Assembly (NCBI GenBank): GCA_027717925.1 | Contig: JALLON010000032.1 | Coordinates: 1 to 14,943 of the forward strand | Direction of reading: 5' to 3' | Length of the DNA: 14,943 bases | Source of the DNA: Acidobacteria bacterium AH-259-G07 | GTDB taxonomy: Bacteria; Acidobacteriota; UBA6911; RPQK01; JADFOI01 | Part shown: positions 1 through 7,046 of the stretch, one piece after another | Position numbering within the stretch: the first letter of the stretch is position 1 | Layout: each line of letters opens with the position of its first letter | Translations under genes and position numbers: made by a program | The notes under the pieces: model-generated | Told to the model about the DNA's origin: nothing | The model's database searches: none | Seen by the model: only the letters and a program-made list of their open reading frames with translations

Positions 1-79
1 GGTCGAATTGTTGTGCTAGGTTCAACGGCGGTAAGGCATCCCGGGCAAGATCTTCCTTCAGGGAGTTGGCTCAAACTTC

Positions 80-108
80 TTGACAGGAAGAAGGGGAGAG
101 ACTAAACA
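80..108 (+). promoter_or_regulatory. Possible sigma70-type promoter of the receptor gene
   Basis: A perfect TTGACA hexamer at 80-85 is followed, after exactly 17 bases, by TAAACA at 103-108, which matches TATAAT at only three positions. The start of transcription would fall near 115, leaving a leader of about 45 bases with a strong purine-rich ribosome binding site (GAGGAGGGG, 146-154) before the ATG at 160. The -35 is convincing and the -10 is weak, so this is a plausible promoter rather than a firm one. Nothing else is recognisable in bases 1-79. Confidence 0.4.
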
Positions 109-159
109 CGTTACGTTCTCTCATAACAAAAAAGACCAAATTATTGAGGAGGGGTTTGT

Positions 160-3100
160 ATGCGTATTAGAAACCTTGTCTACGATTCTCTCGCCAGCGT
201 TTGCCTGCTGGCATTTCTAGTCCCGGCAACTTGTTTGGGGCAAACCTTTGAAGCCACCATCACTGGGATAATCACGGATACGACCGGTGCTATCTTACCG
301 GGGGTGGAGATCACCGCTACCAACCAGGAAACGAACGTGCAGAGCACGGCGCTCAGTGGTGACGCCGGCTATTACACTATCGTAGGCCTTAGCCCGGGAC
401 TCTACCGGGTCGAAGCAGAAATGCCCGGCTTTAAGAAGTATGTCCAGTCCGATATTAGGCTTGGGGTTAATCAGGTGGGGCGGATCGACATCGAGCTGGA
501 GATCGGACTAATCACGGAAGAAGTGCAAGTGATCGGGGAGGCACCGATCCTGCACACGGAGAGCGCCGAAAAGGGGTCGGTGATTTACAACGAGGAAATC
601 ATCGATTTGCCGCTGGAAGGTCGAGAGTTTTACGAGCTGGTTTTTTTGACGGTTGGTGTCATTCCCGAGCAGGAGGGCGGACAGGGTGGTTTTGCCAGTG
701 TCAACGGTGCTCGGCTCGACAGCGTGAACTACGTGATTGACGGTGGAAACAACAACATCCTCAGAGGTGGAGACGCGGTGGTCCGGCCTTCCCTGGACTC
801 GGTTCAGGAATTCAAGGTTCAGACCAGCAACTACTCATCGGAGTACGGCCGCCGCAGCACCGCCGTCGTTAACGCGGTTCTGAAGGGGGGGACGAACGAT
901 TTTCACGGGCTACTCTTTCACTTTCACCGCAACGACGTTTTCGATTCGCGAAATTTCTTTGATATCCAGGACCTGGACGGGGACGGCGAATTGGACAAAT
1001 CCAAGCTCATCCGTAACAACTTTGGGGGCAATATCGGGGGACCCATCATTCAGGATAAGATGTTTTTCTTCTTCAATTACGAAGGGATGAGACGTCGTGA
1101 TGGCCAGACCCGGTTGGGCACAGTTCCCACACTCGGGATGCGGCAGGGAATCTTCCCGGCAAAAGATCCTATAACCGGTAAGAAGATAACAGTTAGGGAT
1201 CCTCTGGGAAAGAAGAAGAAAGGGAAGTTTCCGAAGTTCAAGAAAAATATCATTCCTCAAGACCGGTTTCATCCGACCTCCGTGGCGATGCTGGAGTTCA
1301 TCCCCCTGCCCAACATCGATAGGTTCCCTTTTAACTTTGCTGCAAACCGGGTGGACGCGGACGATTGGAATGACTTTACAGGTAAATTTGACTGGCATAT
1401 CAGCGATATGGACAACTTTTCCGCGCGATACATCTTTAACGACCGTGTTCAGGACCAGCCCTTTCATGGAAGTATTTTCCCCGCATATGGCAGAACCGGT
1501 GACCAGCATTTCCAGTTGTTCGGCATGACCTACACGCGCACCTTCTCTCCGAACTTCATCAATCAGACCCTGTTCAACTTTAGCCGCAAGAACAACAATC
1601 GATTTTCACCCAACAAGGACACAGACTTTTGCGCAGTTTTCAACATCGGCGGTTGTACGCAAAATCCCGAGTTTTTTGGCTTTCCTCGTATAAATATCCG
1701 CGATGTGTCGGTCTTTGGAGACGGCAACGCTACCCCGCTGGATTGGACCGAGAATGATTATCACATCAATAATGCCATAACGGTCATTAAGGGACAGCAC
1801 AATCTCCGCTTCGGTGGGGAAATGATCCGAACCCAGTTTTTCCAGCTTTACCAGAACACTTCTCGGGGAGTGTTCAATTTCAGGGGCCGAGGAAAGGAGA
1901 GGACGAGCCACGCCGTCGGCGATTTTCTGCTGGGGATGCTGGACCGATCGCGGCGGCGGCTGAAGACCACCACGAACTACCTGTTCAACACGACCTATGC
2001 CGGCTTCTTTCAAGATGACTGGAAAGTGACGCCAAACTTGACCCTGAATTTCGGGCTCCGCTACGATCTTTTCATTCCACCTCATGACAAGTTTGGCAAC
2101 TGGTCGAATTTCGATCCTGCACTGGGGAAACTGGTCATCAGCGGGGAGCCGGGGTCAGTGGAGATCCCCGAGGAACAGCTGGCAACGTCCATTTTCGGCG
2201 GCTCGAACTATCCCCGCTCACTGGTCTGGGCGGACAAGAACAACTTCGGGCCGCGTGTTGGTTTCGCCTGGAGGCCTTTCTCCAGCAGGACCGTGATCCG
2301 GGCCGGCATAGGCCAGTTCTTTGGGCTGACTGTTATCAATCCGGTTCGGCTGTCGCTGGGTGGAAATCCTCCCTTTACGATTCTCGAGACACACCGCCGC
2401 AACAAGAAAGACCCGCTTTATCTGACATGGGACAATGCATTTCCCGGAGTCAGTGTCATCGATGGCATCACCACTCCCGAGGCCTATGAGATGAGGGCAC
2501 CGAGCGCCAACCTTTTCCAGTACAACTTCACCATCGAGCAGCAGTTCATGCGCGACGTTGTGGCTGAAGTGGCTTATGTGGGATCGAAGGGAACCCATTT
2601 GGGTCGACGCTACAACTTGAACCAGCCATCCTTTGTCGTGGATGCGAGCGGAGAGACGGTAGCCCGGAGGACTTACTCCGAGTTTGGTGGGATCCGTCTT
2701 TATGGCTTCGACGCCGATTCCAACTATAATGCCTTTCAGGTTAGTGTGCGCAAGCGGGGTCGAGGCACCAATTGGCGGATCAACTACTCCTTATCCAAAT
2801 CGATTGACGATGCCAGCCGGCTTAGCGGAGGAGGGGGTGCAAACGGATCGATTTTCCCCGGCGTTCAAGATATCTTCAATCGCGATGCGGAGCGGGCCTT
2901 GTCGGACTTCGACCGTCGGCATGCCCTTGTGGGGAGTATCATTTACCGGTTTCCCTTCAAGAATCATGTCCTGACTCGGGGCTGGCAGATCAACTCGATT
3001 GTGCGTCTCTACAGCGGGACACCCATCTCCCCTCGGGACTCTCAGGCCGACATCTTCGACGGAGAGGCCACCCGGCCGGACCGCATCGGTACTGGAAAGC

Positions 3101-3417
3101 TGGACAATCCCACGCCGGAGAGGTGGTTTAACCTTGAGGACTTCCCCGTTGTGCCGGAGGGCTCTTTTCGTTGGGGCACTGCGGGCCGGAACGTGGTCAC
3201 CGGTCCAGCTCGAAAACACTGGAGTTTTTCCCTCTTCAGGACTTTCCGGATGCCCAAGGAGGGCCATCGACTGCAGTTTCGCTGGGAGATCTTCAACGTT
3301 CCCAACTTTGTTAACTTCCGCGCGGTGGATGAAAGAATCGACCGACCCACGGCCGCTGCCATCTCGCAGGCCCGTGCTGCTCGTGAGATGCAGGTGGCCT
3401 TGAAATATATCTTTTAA
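160..3417 (+). CDS. TonB-dependent outer-membrane receptor with N-terminal carboxypeptidase-regulatory-like domain
   Basis: The product is a 1085-residue outer-membrane transporter or adhesin of the Oar/TonB-dependent receptor kind abundant in Acidobacteriota; such proteins import oligosaccharides or other large ligands using TonB energy. Residues 1-27 form a signal peptide (hydrophobic stretch, likely cleavage near CLGQ). Residues about 30-115 are a carboxypeptidase-regulatory-like beta-sandwich (GIITDTTGAILPGVEITATN, then GYYTIVGLSPGLYRVE). Residues about 120-250 are the plug (LPLEGREF, VNGARLDSVNYVIDG, SSEYGRRSTAVVNAVLKGGT). The remainder is the beta-barrel, ending in phenylalanine (LKYIF) as expected of a BAM substrate. 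The start is fixed by GAGGAGGGG five bases upstream of the ATG. Oddities are an EF-hand-like loop at residues 271-282 and a lysine-rich insert at 341-362. No SusD-like partner follows. The ligand is unknown; the neighbours suggest a carbohydrate. The frame is intact. Confidence 0.95.
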   Translation: MRIRNLVYDSLASVCLLAFLVPATCLGQTFEATITGIITDTTGAILPGVEITATNQETNVQSTALSGDAGYYTIVGLSPGLYRVEAEMPGFKKYVQSDIRLGVNQVGRIDIELEIGLITEEVQVIGEAPILHTESAEKGSVIYNEEIIDLPLEGREFYELVFLTVGVIPEQEGGQGGFASVNGARLDSVNYVIDGGNNNILRGGDAVVRPSLDSVQEFKVQTSNYSSEYGRRSTAVVNAVLKGGTNDFHGLLFHFHRNDVFDSRNFFDIQDLDGDGELDKSKLIRNNFGGNIGGPIIQDKMFFFFNYEGMRRRDGQTRLGTVPTLGMRQGIFPAKDPITGKKITVRDPLGKKKKGKFPKFKKNIIPQDRFHPTSVAMLEFIPLPNIDRFPFNFAANRVDADDWNDFTGKFDWHISDMDNFSARYIFNDRVQDQPFHGSIFPAYGRTGDQHFQLFGMTYTRTFSPNFINQTLFNFSRKNNNRFSPNKDTDFCAVFNIGGCTQNPEFFGFPRINIRDVSVFGDGNATPLDWTENDYHINNAITVIKGQHNLRFGGEMIRTQFFQLYQNTSRGVFNFRGRGKERTSHAVGDFLLGMLDRSRRRLKTTTNYLFNTTYAGFFQDDWKVTPNLTLNFGLRYDLFIPPHDKFGNWSNFDPALGKLVISGEPGSVEIPEEQLATSIFGGSNYPRSLVWADKNNFGPRVGFAWRPFSSRTVIRAGIGQFFGLTVINPVRLSLGGNPPFTILETHRRNKKDPLYLTWDNAFPGVSVIDGITTPEAYEMRAPSANLFQYNFTIEQQFMRDVVAEVAYVGSKGTHLGRRYNLNQPSFVVDASGETVARRTYSEFGGIRLYGFDADSNYNAFQVSVRKRGRGTNWRINYSLSKSIDDASRLSGGGGANGSIFPGVQDIFNRDAERALSDFDRRHALVGSIIYRFPFKNHVLTRGWQINSIVRLYSGTPISPRDSQADIFDGEATRPDRIGTGKLDNPTPERWFNLEDFPVVPEGSFRWGTAGRNVVTGPARKHWSFSLFRTFRMPKEGHRLQFRWEIFNVPNFVNFRAVDERIDRPTAAAISQARAAREMQVALKYIF

Positions 3418-3433
3418 GCGCACCACCGAACAC

Positions 3434-3466
3434 TTTATGGGCGGCCCGTTCTGGGCCGCCCATAAA
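3434..3466 (+). terminator. Terminator-like perfect hairpin after the receptor gene
   Basis: A perfect 14-bp inverted repeat (TTTATGGGCGGCCC at 3434-3447 and its complement at 3453-3466) with a 5-base loop begins 16 bases after the receptor stop codon. Position and stability suit a transcription terminator or a 3'-end stabilising stem. There is no T run after the stem on either strand, so it is not a textbook intrinsic terminator; it might act with Rho or be read from both sides. Confidence 0.55.
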
Positions 3467-3555
3467 GGGCTGTACACGGACCTCCCCGAGTTTACGTCAA
3501 AGATGATTCTTTTGCCGGTGGTCCGCTCGAGCCGCCCTTGCAGGGAGAACGGTTC

Positions 3556-3576
3556 GGGCGAGGCGCCGGCTCGCCC
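3556..3576. repeat. REP-like GC-rich palindrome
   Basis: GGGCGAG at 3556-3562 is separated by seven bases from its exact complement CTCGCCC at 3570-3576, followed by CTACG. The pattern resembles the short interspersed palindromes ending in TCGCCCCTAC found many times in intergenic DNA of various bacteria. Only one copy is in this window, so repetitiveness is inferred. It lies between the receptor and the broken GH116 gene, in the 3467-3669 spacer where I see no gene. Confidence 0.4.
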
Positions 3577-3669
3577 CTACGCTTTGTAGCTCAAATTTAT
3601 CAATAATCCGGGCAACAGATGGCTTCACCCCAAGACCGCCTTTCTTGAAATTCCTCCATCTTTGCAGAT

Positions 3670-5947
3670 ATGAAGAAGCAAACCATGGGAGGAACCCTAA
3701 CTTGGCGAAGTTTTCTGAAGACTTCGGCTGCGGCGACCGCCGCGTTAGCTGCGGGCGAAGCGAAAGCTGGAGTCGCCCAGGAAGCACCCCTGAAAGATCC
3801 TATGGTGTATGCCGGCGAGCGTTTGCGAAATGTAGCCATGCCAATGGGCGGTATCGGCACCGGGCAGGTGGCGCTGTGTGGGGACGGAACGCTGCGCCAG
3901 TGGCAGATTTTCAACAATGTCAATCATCTGGCTTTTCTGCCCGGTACCCATTTTCTGTTCTATTACCGTCAGAGGCGGATCAGATCCGGGGTGCGGTTCC
4001 TGCAGTCAGCTGAGTTCTACCAGACCCCTTACCAGCCTGTCCCTTTTGTGACCGACCATGTCATTCCGGAATATTCGCGCCAGGTCCTCAAAAGCTACCG
4101 GGGCGCCGATCGGATTACTTACATCGGTCAATATCCCATTGCCCATCTGGAGTACCATTTTGATGATTTGCCCCTCAGGGTCATCATGGAATCCTTCAAC
4201 CCTATGATTCCCCTGGATATGAAAGATTCCAGTATTCCGATCGTACTGTTCAAGTTTTCCTTCACAAACACCGATGAAGTCCCCACCACAATCGATTTGT
4301 GGCTGACACTGCAAAACGGCGTGGGCTACGATGGCAAGTCCACCATTGAAGGAACTCACAATCCGGGCTACGGCGGTAACCAGAACCAGGTGGTGCGGCT
4401 TCCGGGCTTAACGGGCGTGAACATGATGAGTACCGCTCTGGAGGCGTCACACCTGCACAACGGCACCATGATGGTGGTCCTGTTTGACCAGGATGCCGGC
4501 ACGCTGTGCCAGTGGCAGGACCTGGACCAGCTGGTTACAGCTCATGTCCAACAGAGGTCCTATGGAAAGCGCAACGCGTCGGATACCAGTCCTCGCGGCG
4601 AGACCTATAATGGGGCGGTGGTCAAGCCTATGCTGCTGCCACCCGGCCAGTCACGGCAGGTTACTGCGGCCATCGCCTGGTCATTTCCCAATCAGGTCAA
4701 CCAGTGGGGTCAGCCGGGGCGTCGGGTCAATGACACCAACACAAAGTTCTATGTGGGTCATCAGTACAACAACTGGTTTCCGAATGCTATGTCGGCGGTG
4801 TTATATACACAACAGAATTTGAAGCGGCTGGAAAGCCAAACCCGGACGTATCACCACTCATTTTTTGACAGCACGCTTCCACGGGAAGTGCTGAGCCGTG
4901 TCTCATCCCAGAGTTCAATCATGCGCAGCCCCTCCATTTTCACCGACGAAAAAGGGGAATTCTTTGGATTTGAGGGGTGTCATTTTGCCCAGCCGGATTG
5001 GTGGGGCGGCACCACCGGCGGCTGCTGCCCCTTGAACTGTACGCATGTGTGGCAATATGCACAGACTATCGCTGCCCTGTATCCTTCGCTATATACAGAT
5101 TGTGGACCTGGAGAAGCATCCCAGGGACAACTGGGGCAGAGGGTGTTTGTCAGATCACCTCATCGGACAGTGGTGGGCTTATATGCTGGATTTGGGCGAT
5201 ATCCTCCCACCAGACCACGTCCATCAGTCGGCTAAATCAATCATGAAAAATAATTTCCACCCGTCATTGCCTCCCATCGCCTATAAGCGCCGGGAATTCG
5301 CCGTAGATGCTGAACCGGGCCTGCTGATGTGTTCCTGGCCGCGGGGTGGTCGCCCCAAAGAGGCGGTTCGTTACCGCGATGAGGTCTGGACCGGGGTGGA
5401 GTATGAGGTTGCAGGACTGTTGGCATATGAAGGATTGGTGGAGGATGCACTACGTATCGTTCGCGGCGTGGAGCGCCGTTATGATGGACGAGTTCGAAAC
5501 CCTTATAACGAAATCGAATGTGGAGATCATTATGTCCGGGCGATGAGCTCCTGGTCGGTGCTGGAGGCTCTGTCAGGATTCCTCTATGATCACCGCTCCC
5601 AGAGCATCCGGTTCGGACCGCGCCACTGGTCGGGTGATCAATTTCGCTCATTTTTCACCGGCGGTGGAGCCTGGGGACAATATCAGCAAGACAAAGCCCG
5701 AAACGTCCAGGAATGTCGTGTGCTGGTGAAATACGGGAATCTCACACTGCGAGAATTTACGGTTCAGTCGGATACGGCAAAGATTGGGCAAGTAGCGGCC
5801 GACGCTGCTATCAATGGCAAAACCATTGCCGGGTCAGCCTCCGCAAGCGAGAATTCACTGATCTGGCAATTTCGTTCACCCACATCCATCAAGGCGGGCA
5901 GTGAACTGAAGATAAGATTTACCAGCACTGGGAAGAATTTGGGCTAG
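3670..5947 (+). pseudogene. GH116-family glycosidase (GBA2/beta-glucosidase-like), disrupted by internal deletion and frame change
   Basis: GH116 enzymes are retaining beta-glucosidases, glucosylceramidases or beta-xylosidases. The first part (3670 to about 5090) carries an export-type N-terminus, then the GH116 N-terminal beta-sandwich (residues about 40-370; MPMGGIGTG near the start) and the beginning of the alpha/alpha-barrel. The latter includes FFGFEGC, whose Glu435 aligns with the family nucleophile, and CCPLNCTHVWQYAQ (454-465). The reading then runs into unrelated sequence and stops at 5235. From about 5090 the next frame continues with typical end-of-barrel sequence: VDLEKHP, GCLSDHLIGQWWA, NEIECGDHYVRAMSSW and a C-terminal tail to the stop at 5947. 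The segment expected between, which carries the acid/base Asp of the family, is absent; from family spacing roughly 200 residues are missing. The N-terminus reads TWRSFLK where a Tat motif would have two arginines. No clear ribosome binding site precedes 3670, and ATG 3685 is an alternative start. A real pseudogene is likely, but an assembly error at 5083-5100 cannot be excluded. Confidence 0.85.
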
Positions 5948-5998
5948 CAGATAGCTTGGTCTCCATCATGGCTTGATCTTTGCCTGCTTCTTTGCCAG

Positions 5999-6030
5999 TG
6001 GTCAATTCTTCCCTTCAGGATTATAATCCT
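5999..6030 (+). promoter_or_regulatory. Probable promoter with palindromic operator-like -10 region
   Basis: TGGTCA (5999-6004, four of six matches to TTGACA) is followed after 17 bases by a perfect TATAAT (6022-6027). The -10 sits inside a perfect 14-bp palindrome, AGGATTATAATCCT (6017-6030), which could be an operator for a dimeric repressor or just symmetry around the -10. Transcription would begin near 6034 and give a leader of about 125 bases to the gene at 6159. It would serve the 6159-7019 gene and perhaps the esterase after it. Confidence 0.5.
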
Positions 6031-6158
6031 TCTTGAACGGGACCGAGGAAATGAGTGTATTAGGTTGAATCCTTGTTCGAGGTCCCAAGTTTCAAAGGTT
6101 TTTGGGGTTCGGGATATCTCACCAGCCACTGGAAGCCTTCACGTAAGGGGGTAGGTCA

Positions 6159-7019
6159 ATGTTATTTCCAAAGAAAGCAGCTCACTGGAATCTATCAGCG
6201 GTGGTGATTCTTTTGGCGGTGTGCACTCTGGCACTTGCCAAGGGGCCCAAAATGAAACCTGAAGAACTTGTAGCACGTCACCTGGAGGCTCTTGGCTCTC
6301 CCGAGGCGCGGGCGACCGTCCACAGTCGCAGCGCAAAAGGAGCAGGACGATTGACACTAATCAGCGGCTCGGGTTCTCTTAACGGGCCAGCCAGCTTTGT
6401 TACCGAGGGAGGCAAAGTACTTCTGTCCATCCAATTCGATTATCTCCAGTATGCAGCTGAACGGGTCTCTTTTGATGGCGACAAAACGCAAGTGGGTGAT
6501 ATCCGGACGGGCATACGTTCCCAACTTGGGGAGTTGTTGCTTAAGGAATACAATTCGGTTATTAAGGAAGGACTTCTGGGCGGGACGCTGTCGACAGCCT
6601 GGCCGCTGCTTGACCTTGAGTCCAGAAGACCCAGGTTGAAATATGAGGGCCTCAAGAAGGTTAACGACCAAGAGCTCCTGGAACTGAAGTATCGTATGAG
6701 GAAAGGGGGAGGAGGCCTGAACATTAGTCTTTACTTCGATCCGCAGACCTTTCATCACGTCGCTGCAATCTACAAGTTTAGGATCTCCGCTCCTATAGGC
6801 TTTGGACCTCGGGACGCGAGACAAAGGGATCGCCGCTTTAAGCTCGAAGAGTGGTTCAGCAATTTTCAGACCACAGACGGTCTGAACCTACCGACTCAGT
6901 GGACCATCCGGCTGAGTATCGAAACCGGGAGAGGAACCTACCTTGCGAAGTGGGATATGATTTACAATGAGATTACCCACAATCTCTCCATTGATCCCCA
7001 GCGCTTTGTCCTTTTTTAA
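6159..7019 (+). CDS. Secreted protein of unknown function, possibly LolA-like fold
   Basis: I do not recognise this 286-residue protein with certainty. Residues 1-27 form a signal peptide (KK, then a hydrophobic run, ending ALA before KGP); there is no lipobox. The mature part opens with an amphipathic helix (PEELVARHLEALGSPEARA) and then alternating strands. The pattern VNDQELLELKYRMRKGGG...ISLYFDPQTFHHVA resembles LolA/lipoprotein-sorting-like or MucB-like periplasmic proteins, where a 'strand, then FD..T..P' signature recurs; this similarity is an inference. The start is supported by AGGGGGT (6146-6152) seven bases before the ATG. The stop at 7017-7019 lies in the loop of a stem that reaches the ribosome binding site of the following esterase gene 27 bases later, so the two are probably co-transcribed. 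It may be a periplasmic carrier or an envelope accessory protein for the locus. Confidence 0.8.
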   Translation: MLFPKKAAHWNLSAVVILLAVCTLALAKGPKMKPEELVARHLEALGSPEARATVHSRSAKGAGRLTLISGSGSLNGPASFVTEGGKVLLSIQFDYLQYAAERVSFDGDKTQVGDIRTGIRSQLGELLLKEYNSVIKEGLLGGTLSTAWPLLDLESRRPRLKYEGLKKVNDQELLELKYRMRKGGGGLNISLYFDPQTFHHVAAIYKFRISAPIGFGPRDARQRDRRFKLEEWFSNFQTTDGLNLPTQWTIRLSIETGRGTYLAKWDMIYNEITHNLSIDPQRFVLF

Positions 7020-7038
7020 GACAAAGCGCAGCGGGGAT
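6994..7038 (+). promoter_or_regulatory. Intercistronic stem enclosing a stop codon and masking the next ribosome binding site
   Basis: GCGCTTTGTC (7001-7010) pairs perfectly with GACAAAGCGC (7020-7029) around a 9-base loop that contains the TAA stop of the upstream gene. An outer stem, ATCCCC (6994-6999) with GGGGAT (7033-7038), adds six pairs after a small internal loop. The GGGG of the outer stem is the only Shine-Dalgarno-like sequence before the ATG at 7047. A ribosome finishing the first gene would open the stem and expose the second site, which is the classical arrangement for translational coupling. The pairing is seen directly; the function is inferred. Confidence 0.5.
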
Positions 7039-7046
7039 AATCTTCT

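Noticed and set aside
2791..3477. Minus-strand open frame of 228 codons inside and beyond the receptor gene
   Set aside because: It is antisense to the conserved receptor barrel, has no domain and no credible ribosome binding site.
5045..5947. Second half of GH116 as an independent gene starting near 5045
   Set aside because: Its first 15 or so codons are out-of-frame GH116 sequence, there is no ribosome binding site, and it consists only of the end of a GH116 barrel.
6035..6086. tRNA-like look of the leader before 6159 (GTTCGAGGTCCC and a GGGACC/GGTCCC pair)
   Set aside because: The paired arms are only about 48 bases apart and no cloverleaf, anticodon arm or D-arm can be formed.
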